From Euperipatoides rowelli (taxonomy: Eukaryota > Onychophora > Udeonychophora > Euonychophora > Peripatopsidae), in assembly GCA_003024985.2 (NCBI GenBank), contig PXIH01S0002196.1: 20,354 bases of DNA. One strand, given 5' to 3'. A model generated the notes under the pieces. It did no database searches, was not told the DNA's origin, and saw nothing but the letters and a program-made list of their open reading frames with translations. Position numbers and translations under genes: made by a program. Shown piece by piece: positions 9,315 through 18,217 of this stretch. Position 1 is the stretch's first letter. Every line of letters begins with the position of its first letter.

Positions 9315-9468
9315 AGCCATTTTCAGTGGCATGTCAAAGTTTTGATGTAAGTGACCTTTAAAGTGGCCTCGCCAGGTTTTAATATGAGAGGAAGCCCTTT
9401 CCGGAGTATGGTTAGGTTCTGACGTGATGGAGCCCTTTCCAGTGGCATGGCCAGGTTTTGACATGAGG
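9315..9468. repeat. Degenerate 38-bp minisatellite, four copies
   Basis: Four diverged units lie at about 9315-9354, 9355-9392, 9393-9430 and 9431-9468. The best-preserved unit (9431) begins AGCCCTTTCCAGTGGCATGG and continues CCAGGTTTTGACATGAGG. The third and fourth copies are exactly 38 bp each. The repeat creates periodic but meaningless open frames on the - strand, which should not be annotated as protein. Confidence 0.75.
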
Positions 9469-10060
9469 AGCCACACAGCTTAGGTCACACAACTCACCGG
9501 ATTGAACAAACAACTGATAGGGAAATTTTGAATAGCACAACACCTGAAATGGCAATACTGAATTCAGCAACCAATAGTGTTGACCATTAAATGCCCTTGC
9601 TGCTTGCATACTGCATGGTAGTACTTGGCCGGTCACTGTGATTTATGTTATTGTCATATCTGACCGTTTTGTGCGATCATATCTAAAAGGAGTTTATTGA
9701 ATTGGCTAACATAAAGAGGCCCTGTGAGTATAAGATTGAAACTAATGAGTTTAGTGAACCTCAAGTCCAACATCATCAACTTGGAATTTCAACAACCGCA
9801 AGTTTTATAGACAAATTAAGTGCATTAATAATGTTTTGCTACAAACATTTATAATTTATTTAGCAAGTTATGATGGAAAAATCATCGGCTAAATTACGAA
9901 AATTTTCGTATTTTGATCGTAACAATAATCCCTGTCGGTCACACATTCGTACTAATAGCCAAGCAGTTATAGTGGAATCTAAATTATAGTGTAAGACTAA
10001 ATCCAATAATGAACCTGTGATATATTATCTGATTTATTCAGTGAATATACAAACTGTTCC

Positions 10061-10576
10061 TAGGGTTGCCAGATTTGATTTGGGAAAAAAGAAGATTTTC
10101 ACAAAAAATACGGAAGATTCACAAAAAATAAGGTAGATTTTCACTAAAAAAATAAGGAATATGTATGCAACACATAAATAATTTTGACTCAAGTCTTTAC
10201 CAGTTTTAACTTGATTTTAAAATAAATATCTAATTATGAAAACGTGAAGTGTTGCTGTCATCACTCGTATTTAGCAGATGATTTGGCAGCCTGGATTAAT
10301 TTTATATTATTTTGGTTTTCCAACCTTCGAGACAAGTCACTAGATCTAGTGCTTTTACAATATTATTATTATTGTTATATTATTATTATTATAGGTTTTA
10401 TTGACAAATAACACAATATACAATATGTATAGATTTATTAATTAACTAAATTTAGTATACTTTATACTTTTTAAAAAAAATAAAAAAAAACGTACAAAAG
10501 CCCCAAAATACGGAAGACGTATTTTAAAGTAAAAAAACATAAGAATACGGAAAAAACATACAATCTGGCAACCCTA
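10061..10576. mobile_element. 516-bp hAT-type MITE with perfect ends and 8-bp target duplication
   Basis: The left end TAGGGTTGCCAGATT (10061-10075) is exactly complementary to the right end AATCTGGCAACCCTA (10562-10576). The 8 bases ACTGTTCC stand directly before (10053-10060) and directly after (10577-10584), a perfect target-site duplication of the hAT length. Just inside the ends are short sub-terminal repeats containing ATACGGAAGA or close variants. The middle carries an ATT microsatellite near 10360-10400. There is no transposase, so the copy depended on a related autonomous element. The intact duplication and ends suggest a fairly recent insertion. Confidence 0.92.
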
Positions 10577-11079
10577 ACTGTTCCCTTAATTCATACATAT
10601 AATTTAAACATATCTATATGTCATCTTTGTGACTGTATATATATATATATACAATATGTCCTGAGTGATAAATACTTCTNATCATTGCTTATTCTACCCT
10701 ATTATCAGCATACTTGAAAGTAAAGTATAAATGTAAATATTTAAATTCTAAAAAAAAGTGCTAACTAGATATGCTTTAGCGAGTAGGCCCACCCTCTTAC
10801 TTTTAATGAGAAATAGATAAATATATATTAAAAACTTTGTTGTGAAAAATAAAAGATTAATTTCATGTCCAAAATATTTACAAATAAAATGAAAATATTA
10901 TATAATTTTCTTGACAATATAAAAGTGGAATTATTTTATATACTGTACTTTTCTAAATAGAAAAAATGGCCACATAATGTTTCTTTTTAAAAAATGGAGC
11001 CAGTATGGTATCTAATAAGCCATAATCTAAACAACCCTCTATTAGTAAATTATTATGTAATATATTATTTTATTTTCAG

Positions 11080-11161
11080 AAGTGGAATCCGAGAGTTGCC
11101 TGTTTACGACGCTCTGGATGAAGCTCTGATAGCTACAATTGAACAGGAATTTGTTAAATGA
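11080..11161 (+). CDS. Last coding exon of the unrecognised + strand gene
   Basis: After a TTTTATTTTCAG acceptor the first base completes a Glu codon with the preceding exon. The exon then reads SGIRELPVYDALDEALIATI followed by EQEFVK and a TGA at 11159-11161. The ending is acidic and looks amphipathic, perhaps one short helix (DALDEALIATIEQEF). I cannot assign the protein to a family. Only the last 65 residues are in the window, and all three exons fit by phase. A 3' UTR with AATAAA follows within 240 bp. Confidence 0.82.
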
Positions 11162-11440
11162 GATAATCATTTTGAAGTTGAAATTGTGAATCAGATTGAA
11201 CATCAGTGGAAGTATCTTCATAGTACTGTAGTCCTGAATCAGCCTCAAAAAGCCATGATATTATACTTCATAAATATCTTTACTGGACTTCTTAATACTG
11301 TGTTTACCATGTCAAAACAGAATTATTGTTTACGATGTCAAAACAGAATTATTGTTCCTCTCTTTGTATATAAATGTACAGATGCTTTTTAAATAAAAAC
11401 ATTTCTGATGAAATAATTTTCAATAAATGCTAAATGAATT
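11162..11440 (+). other. Probable 3' UTR of the + strand gene
   Basis: The UTR runs from the TGA to a poly(A) site expected 10-30 bases after one of two AATAAA hexamers. It contains a tandem 26-bp duplication (11303-11328 and 11329-11354, one mismatch) built around TGTCAAAACAGAATTATTG. Confidence 0.65.
11392..11427 (+). promoter_or_regulatory. Two AATAAA polyadenylation signals
   Basis: AATAAA occurs at 11392-11397 and 11422-11427, about 230-265 bases after the stop codon. T-rich sequence lies further downstream (about 11470-11482). Confidence 0.6.
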
Positions 11441-12429
11441 TTATTTACAAAGTTATAGACATTAATCCTATTTTTTTTTTTATAAAGTGACCCGTCAAAG
11501 ACAGAAAATCTTTATTTTAATGTTAATACTTGTTTTCATTCATTTGTTAATACAACCGTAACTTGTTTACAATCGTAACTTGTTTACAAGGTTCTTTTGC
11601 AGTGAAGCAGCGTACCGAAACCCTGGCAAGGTGCTGAAGACAGGGAAAAAAAACCTTTCCATAACTGCCCCAACTGAGACCATAACTGCCCCAACTGAGA
11701 CGCAAACCTGGAAATCCGAAGTTCTTTAGTATTGAAGTCCTTATAACCATCCTAGAGATTGTAAAAATTTTCAGTTTTTACCCAGAGTTGAACTTCTATC
11801 AAAGGACCTGCTCTTGACTGTCCCCATAGGGTCATCTAGTTCTTTAGTAATGAAAACTACTATCTACTAGCTAAAGCTTTGACTTCCATATTGGGGCAGA
11901 TATCTATTAAATACTAGTAACTTTCTTTCTGAAAGACTGGGAGAGTAGGATTTTATTCATCCGATTAGAAGCAAAATCTGACTTTGCTTTCTAATTAATG
12001 GAAAAATAATAATGGCGGACCATTTGACCGGATAAAGAACTAACGTGGCATCACTGTTGTATCCACAACGACTACCTGTATTTCTATTATGTACGATAGA
12101 TAATAAATATATATATTTTTTAAAAAAAAAAAAATATTTAAAATTCCAAATGTCATATACTGTAATAGAAAACAATTATTTTTTTTGGGGCTTATTCGCT
12201 AATACCCGCCTGACGGCTATGGCGAATCGTCTTGAAGGGAAACTATTTACACTATATACAGTTAATCACAGTCTAACAAGTATTCGCCTGATAGTTCAGT
12301 TGCGACATCTCCTACACGATACGTTACTTTCGTGAATGTCGAACGCACCTTCGGAAATTAGAACTCACTGGTTGAAAGGCAACTCGTTTCTCTTATCTTC
12401 ATGAAAAAAGACAAATCCGAAATGAGGCT
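11441..12429. other. Intergenic, with small direct repeats
   Basis: No gene is supported. CGTAACTTGTTTACAA occurs twice at about 11558-11588, and CCATAACTGCCCCAACTGAG occurs twice in tandem at about 11658-11701. A GC-richer patch at about 12200-12430 leads into the reverse-oriented SINE and may be part of the same or another mobile element. The open frames of 60-100 codons here show no recognisable protein. Confidence 0.45.
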
Positions 12430-12512
12430 GGACAGCACAAGCCATGAACCCTGGTCGCTAGCTTGGCTTTCACCAAGAATACGAAGCAGCGCAGCTCAAC
12501 CCTCTGCCCCTT
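12430..12512 (-). mobile_element. tRNA-derived SINE, family 1, copy 2 (reverse orientation)
   Basis: Read on the - strand this matches the element at 6358-6432: GGGTTGAGCTGCGCTGCTTC, then TTCTTGGTG, then a B-box-like GGTTCATGGCT and TGTGCTGTCC. It is more diverged in the middle and its A box is worn (GGGGCAGAGGGTTGAGC). The 28-bp A-box repeat is absent, so that array belongs to the other copy only. Confidence 0.75.
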
Positions 12513-12770
12513 GACAATAGAAAGCAATTAGGTTGAGAGTGGGATGACATTTCACTCCATCGTTTGAGAAATTCCATATGTAGAGGTTAATTAGCTTAAC
12601 TTTTCACTCAAATGTGGGGAAAATCCTGCAGTGAGTCATGATTATGTATCATCAGATTATGTAGCGTATCAATGCAACTTATTTATGCAAAGTATGCAAT
12701 TTTCCACAATAAAAGAAATGAATATTAAATATGAGAAAATTGTCCCTAGCTACCGTGTAATGCAATGACA
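12513..12770. other. Intergenic spacer
   Basis: Nothing is seen beyond AT-rich sequence between the SINE copy and the palindromic minisatellite. Confidence 0.4.
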
Positions 12771-13050
12771 CATTATATGCAACACGTGATGCTGCTTTTC
12801 TCTTTAATTACATCATGTAATGTTTCTCTAAAATGTATGTCACATGATGCTGAATCACTATATGCATCATATGATGCTGCTCTTTATGTGCATCATGTGT
12901 GATACCGCTTTATGCATTATGTATGATGCTGCTTTATGTGCATCACACACGATGCCATTTCTATTTGTGCATTATGGGTGATGCTGCTTCACTTTATGTA
13001 CATCATGCCTGATGCCTCAATCTTGTTACTTGTGATGTTACTCTTTATTT
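12771..13050. repeat. Degenerate minisatellite of small palindromes (GCATCATGTGATGC type)
   Basis: About nine irregular units of roughly 25-36 bp repeat the pattern TTTATGTGCATCATG-TGATGCTGC. Each unit holds its own short inverted repeat (GCATCA facing TGATGC), so single-stranded DNA or RNA would form a row of small hairpins. Clear units occur near 12788, 12873, 12926 and 12980, and worn ones near 12848, 12899, 12950, 13010 and 13035. No coding frame is implied. Confidence 0.75.
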
Positions 13051-13189
13051 TAAAGGACAATACATATGCCTAACAATCAAATGATTTCTGTACCTAATTT
13101 GGTTATTATTCAAAATGTATAAAATATTACATCTGTCAAGTTCTAGGAAATTTTACAATTCTTTCTCCAAAGAAAATTATAAATGTTAT

Positions 13190-13353
13190 GCCCTGCAGGG
13201 CTAGTCGAGTCCGGAAAACACTCTAACTCGGCGCTACAGCAACCAAGCTGGTCGCAAGTTCGAATCCGAGGAGAGCTAACCTCAGATTACACTTTGTACA
13301 AGTAATTTTTTTCAAATGTGTATTGTTTTTTTTTAAAGAAAAAATAAATAAAT
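13190..13353 (+). mobile_element. tRNA-derived SINE, family 2
   Basis: An A-box-like GGCTAGTCGAG (about 13199-13209) and a clean B box AGTTCGAATCC (13257-13267) stand 57 bp apart. The intervening sequence contains ACTCGGCGCTACAGC and is like that of other tRNA-derived SINEs. The 3' part ends in A-rich AAATAAATAAATA (about 13341-13353). It lacks a full tRNA fold and 3' trailer, so SINE is preferred over tRNA gene. It shares no clear sequence with the family at 6358 and 12430. Confidence 0.7.
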
Positions 13354-15554
13354 ATGCTACAAAATCAGAGCAATTCTAAAAAATTTAATATGGGTCTTAT
13401 TAGGTATCGGAGATTACAATCAATATATTGGTCATTTGTTTCTTATAAATAAATCTTTTTAACATTTAATACAATATGGCAAAAGCCAATGAATTTTANA
13501 AAAAAAAAAAAAAAGATAATATAAATTATATCATTTACATAACTTTCCTTTCCATACATTCATCAATTCATACGAATTAACAAAATAAAAATGAATTCTG
13601 ATGATGACTAAAAATGTCTTGAAAGTTTTAACTATCTACAATATGAACCTTTCAATTAGTCATCAGGAAACATTTCTATATTATCAACCCTTATCAAATA
13701 CAACAAAGTTTGAACACTGAAAACATACTAATACATTTACAGCAATAATAAAATTGTATAATACAAAAAGCCCTTTAGAAATTTTAATACAGAGGAATAT
13801 TTATAACATTTTAATAGTTTTAAGTATCATAGCCGTATATAAAAATTTCCAGTATTCCAGATCGTGACTGTTGAGCGCATCATCAGGGCAAAAGTTGGTA
13901 ATCAATAATTTTTATCTATCTTTACCTTAAACAAATCTCTTAGGTACCATAAAGTTTATATAAAGTCTTTTCTAAGCGATCAGAAAGTTCAAACTTAATG
14001 GAATCTGTTAGGACCAATTAGTTCGAACAATTGAATCACCTCTTCATCTTTACAGAATGTTTCCAATTGGTCAGAGCGATGATCGGAAAGATTGGTATGG
14101 GATGGAAGGATTATACATTAATATTTTATCTGATCAATACAATATAGATGAAACACCATATATCAAAATATTCAATCATAAAAATATCTGGTTTGTGGAT
14201 TCACATATATTAAAAAAAATAGAGAAATCCTTTTTTCAAATTATCTTAATAGACACTGCAATATTATTTTATTGTCATATACAATTAATTTTATTAACAT
14301 TTAATAATTGGAGTGAAACTTACCAGAGGTAAAAAAAATATATACAAACAGTACAAGTAAAATATATTTTTTTAATGTAGTGAGAGGCTGTATGTGCATA
14401 CAGACACACATACAGAACACGCAAGCATGGTTCAATGAAGCTAAATGTGGTAAAAAAACAATACTGGTTATAAAAAATAAAATCAAATTTGGCTACAGTA
14501 TTAACATTGAAAATAGCCAATTTTGATTGTCAAATATTTTGGCTCTATGAAAACAAATGTCAGTAAAATTCAATATCAATTCCTGATATACACTGTACAC
14601 TTTATACACACTAAGCAGTATTTTTACTATATACAGTCAACTCTAATTTTTAACTTCAATGAAATAAATTGAATGGGTCAAATAAATATTAAACCTAAAA
14701 CCAAATATTATGCAGAAGTTTGTAAACGAGATCAAAATATCTCTGTGCTTGCTTGACTGAAAAAAAGTACCCACACAAAATGTGACTAAATTTAAACTGA
14801 TTTTCTCTTTTCTAAGCTTCAACAAAAGTCAAGTTTATATGGTTAGAATGAATCGCTGGTTATTGATTATATAAAGAAATTAATAATCGCTATAATTATT
14901 TTTTCCATTGTAACAAAGAAAACATTATCTGGAAATATAAAGACCCAAAAGAATTAGTTGATTAGCCATTTTGTGTGTACACCCCTCCCTCCCCATATTT
15001 AATTGCAGATATAGTATTAAAATAGGTACCCAAATTGTAAGGACAACTGACACACTAGATATAAATGTTATTGTACAGCATAAAATATGTGATTGTTAAC
15101 TTTCAGCAGGTAGGCCTACTGTAGGTTTCACTCCAGGTAATATATAAAATTATTATTATACAAGCGATCTTACTATAAAACTGACTCTAGTAATTATAAT
15201 TTTATATTTTCAGCTCTTGTAGTTCAACAGTTACTTTGTTGAAAAGACAAAACATCTATTGATGGAAAGTTAAAAATAATTTTTTTATAAGGTATTCTAA
15301 AATTTGAAAGCCCCCCCCCCCCCATCCCAACTTATATAAACATTTGACACTTACAAATCTGTTGCATTATTTCACCTTAAATTTGGATTATACAATTAAT
15401 AATAATACACTTTGCAATAACTAAAATTCAATAAATAAGTGATAAACAANTTCCAAATCCGTCAATAAATAAGAGAAGCCGCTCTGCTGTGCCGTGTAAT
15501 TATATCGTAAACAGCAGAGGAGTGACAAACATAACGTTATGAAGAATAATGAAA
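13354..15554. other. Intergenic, AT-rich, no supported gene
   Basis: The stretch is unassigned. Around 13590-13690 two related motifs face each other (TGATGACTAA at 13602-13611 and its complement at 13656-13665), perhaps ends of an old retroelement. At 14057-14332 a 91-codon frame follows a good acceptor-like TTCATCTTTACAG, but no family, donor or partner exon is seen. A C13 run lies at 15311-15323. A 9-bp inverted repeat, CTCTGCTGT (15482-15490) facing ACAGCAGAG (15511-15519), encloses 20 bases. Confidence 0.45.
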
Positions 15555-15641
15555 GATTCCTTGGGGGCCAAGGAAATATACAATCATAATATATAGCTAT
15601 TGGGCCCTATGATTGTATATTTCATAGGGGTCAAGGATTGG
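15555..15641. repeat. Inverted-repeat element with 16-bp perfect arms
   Basis: GAAATATACAATCATA (15573-15588) and TATGATTGTATATTTC (15608-15623) are exact complements around a 19-nt loop. The flanks (CCTTGGGGGCCAAG on the left, ATAGGGGTCAAGG on the right) continue the symmetry imperfectly. The right-arm 16-mer occurs again, exactly, at 18285-18300, where it is also followed by TAGGGGTC after one or two bases. So it belongs to a small dispersed family, likely a foldback or MITE remnant. Confidence 0.75.
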
Positions 15642-15846
15642 TGAGATAGTTTATTAAGGTCATATTTCCTTAATAAACTTCATGCTATAGAAATAGAATA
15701 TGGCTTTTAAAAATAAATAATGCAAATACATTTAAAGTATAGACCTTATTTACAGAATATTAGAAATACATTATTTGAATAGTGAGGTTTATTTTAAATC
15801 ATGTGACTGGGTTAAGACTAAATTAAGATTTCTTATATCTGTCTAA

Positions 15847-16531
15847 AGGCGTGTTCGTCAATAGCTAACTTGTTTAATTATTTGAATTATTTGATATTTT
15901 TTCGTTCGTCATTAGCTCACAAACTTAACGAGATCGTTCGTCATTGTTTTAGTTAGGGTAATCTCGTGCATTTCGTTATAACATTTTTACCCTGCTCGAG
16001 AGATGGATAACTTGGTAAGGTTTGGTTTACATAATGGCCGACAAAAAAAGTTATCTTTGCTTCAACTTGGATTTATTAAAGAGATTGTAATTGTTATATA
16101 AAAACCGAGTGAATACAATATCTTAGGTGATGGGGTAGCAAGAATTTTTCATTTTAATCATCTGCAATCCTAATAATGAATTTTAAATTTGGGAGGGGGG
16201 GGGGGATACNNCGATTTTCAATATCCCCGTAAGTAAGGCTGCTCAATTCTTTACCTGAAAGGATTATTGCAGTAATTTGAAATGCTAATCTTTGTAAAAT
16301 TGTGTTTAATACCAACATTTTTTTTTCATTTTATTAATAACTTAGAATTTCATCTTCAATTGCATCAAAATTATTGTTGCATATAAGAATACTAAACTGT
16401 TTTATTATGATCGAGTACATTGCTATTCAGAAAGGGCTAACTTTATCGTTCGTCTATAAAATTAAATGTTCACGTGACCAGGTATAAACCAAATTAACGA
16501 AATGCACTGAAAAAATCTGACGAACATGCCT
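15847..16531. mobile_element. 685-bp PIF/Harbinger-like MITE flanked by TAA
   Basis: The left end AGGCGTGTTCGTCA (15847-15860) matches the complement of the right end TGACGAACATGCCT (16518-16531) with one mismatch. TAA stands directly outside each end (15844-15846 and 16532-16534), as expected of a 3-bp TWA target duplication in the PIF/Harbinger group. Sub-terminal CGTTCGTC motifs repeat inside both ends (for example near 15901, 15935 and 16448). No transposase is encoded. Two N bases follow an internal G11 run (16195-16211). The family assignment rests on target length and end structure only. Confidence 0.82.
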
Positions 16532-16534
16532 TAA

Positions 16535-16985
16535 ATAAGGTAATAGCTAAATATAGATATTAAAAGAATTTTATTTATCTAAAACCACATCCATTAATCT
16601 GGTCTTATAATATAATGTAAAAAATATCTTACAATGGACTTACTTTTTAACAAAATTCTGATTTGCAACGAGTAAACAATGATCTCTAATTAGAAGTATT
16701 TACATTACCCTTATCTATATAGTTACTTATAATGCACTGTTTATAACAAAACAGCAGTCACAATGGATCCCCCCCACACCATATTATGTACTAATTATTA
16801 ATTGTTTGCGAAAATTTTTAAAAAAAAAAAAAAAAAAAGATTATTATTTTTAATTGTTAAATCAAGCACCAAAATCCTTTTGAAATAAGCAAGTACCGGT
16901 ATAATTATTCTATACTGAAATAATGGTTAAATATAAATACTCTTTTTTTAAGATTTCTTTTAACAATTCTAGTCATAATAAACAA
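16535..16985. other. Intergenic spacer beyond the E2F 3' end
   Basis: This is AT-rich sequence with an A run near 16820-16838. No gene is seen. It lies just past the presumed poly(A) signal of the - strand gene. Confidence 0.4.
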
Positions 16986-16991
16986 TTTATT
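16986..16991 (-). promoter_or_regulatory. Candidate polyadenylation signal of the E2F gene
   Basis: TTTATT on the + strand reads AATAAA on the - strand. It is the first such hexamer I find downstream of the E2F stop codon, about 1030 bases away. A variant ATTAAA (TTTAAT at 17148-17153) is an alternative about 870 bases away. Confidence 0.5.
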
Positions 16992-18020
16992 ATTTCCCTT
17001 TGACTTTGTAATGGAATTTTACTGTATATGAAACATATTAACAATGTACACATTCTATGTTTGGCAAGTTACTTACAAAATTTGTAAGAAAGAAAAAAAC
17101 CCTAAATGAGGCAAACGATTTGTATTTGTCAGTTACCGGTAGAAATATTTAATGTCTCGTATCAATATAATAATCATTGAAAATGCTTTCACGGAATGGC
17201 AAGATAACTGTTCAATCAATATCGTTAATTATCTCCATTTCATTAAAATATTCACAACAAATTACACAAATCTCACGTGTACAACACGGAGAATGTTGCT
17301 ATTTCATTTGGACATTGATAATTATTGTATCGAAGTTATTAATAATCCAGAGTCAGTTTTATATGTAAAACTTTCAAAGACAATAAATGAATTTGATTAT
17401 AGAAACACGTGCAATTCTAGAATAAAGTGACAAATGGAACTAAATACCAAATACATCACTCACCACATACAGATAAAAATACATTTTCATCTTAAAAAAA
17501 AAGACAAAGGAAAATTAATGTAAAATATTCCATATATAGTAAATAAATATTTGTCTTTTCATTTAAAAAAAAAAATCATTTAAAATACATCCAAGAGGTT
17601 TGAAGTAATTTCTTTAAAAACATTGGCTTCAAGATTGGAAATATAAGGCACCTGGTGCATTATAAAAGTTTAGAATTGTGTTATATGATACACCCAATTG
17701 AAAGAAAAACCAATCAGAAGGTGACAGATCCATAAATAATCAAAGTCTATGAAATGCTATTGTATACGTACTTCTCAAACAGTTTTTCTTTTAAAGTCGT
17801 CGTAGCAAAATATTCACAAATAATTAATGTTTTCTGACACCAGCAATACTAAAAATATTTTCAGGAACTAACAACAATCTGTTGATTGTACTATAAATAA
17901 TGAGCGTCCAGATGGAAACTGTATCATATGACAACATAGAAGTATCTACTATTCTGAATGCTTGGTCACATTAAAAAATCTTGCAATAGGTTCAATTATC
18001 ACCAGATCAACGTTATTTCT
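16986..18020 (-). other. Probable 3' UTR of the E2F gene
   Basis: This is sequence on the - strand from the E2F stop codon to the first AATAAA. It is AT-rich and carries no recognised protein. A 92-codon frame on the + strand at 17152-17430 has no recognisable domain and is taken as chance. The extent of the UTR is an inference from the signal position. Confidence 0.5.
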
Positions 18021-18217
18021 TCAAAATGATAAATCATAAGCATCAAAAAGATCAGCAATTCCTTCACCATCTTCAAGGGAAAAACTGTAATCATCATCAG
18101 TTAGTGGTGGCTCTAAATTCACAAACGGCAAATCCAAATGCTGATCCTCAGTTTGCAAAAGAAGGCTTTGTAGATCATCATCTTCAGACATCAGCGCCCC
18201 CTTTAGAGCAGGATCAC
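18021..18217 (-). CDS. Last coding exon of an E2F1/2/3-type transcription factor
   Basis: Read on the - strand, a long T-rich tract and ATTCATAG acceptor precede 64 codons and a TGA (18023-18021). The peptide starts [19 protein letters not shown], continues with LLQTEDQ and [10 protein letters not shown], then [20 protein letters not shown] and DLSF. In vertebrate E2F1-3 the C-terminus has the same order: a LLQ-TEDQ stretch and PFVNL-PPL in E2F2/3, and DY-x-x-x-L-E-x-GEGI-DLFD in all three. That last motif (about residues 41-58 here) binds the pocket of RB-family proteins inside the acidic transactivation domain. E2F proteins with a DP partner control S-phase genes in the nucleus. The exon opens with two bases of a split codon. 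DNA-binding, dimerisation and marked-box exons must lie further right. The assignment rests on motif recall, not a search. Confidence 0.93.

Larger units (their letters stand above)
9219..11079 (+). other. Intron of 1861 bp, phase 2
   Basis: The intron begins GTAAGTAATT and ends TTTTATTTTCAG. It contains the 38-bp minisatellite (9315-9468), a perfect 16-bp palindrome TACGAAAATTTTCGTA at 9895-9910, the hAT-type MITE (10061-10576) and a TA run near 10633-10650. No further exon is seen. Confidence 0.75.

Noticed and set aside
13602-13900. CTGATGATGACTAA and CTGATGATGCGC motifs resembling ends of Penelope-like or related retroelements
   Set aside because: The motif match is short and recalled from general pattern only. 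No coding remains or defined boundaries are seen.
14057-14332. A 91-codon + strand frame after a good acceptor-like sequence
   Set aside because: No recognisable domain, composition like the AT-rich surroundings, no matching donor or partner exon. One attractive acceptor is not enough.
17152-17430. A 92-codon + strand frame
   Set aside because: It lies opposite the presumed E2F 3' UTR and has no recognisable motif. The amino-acid content (Ile, Asn, Thr) is what AT-rich noise gives.
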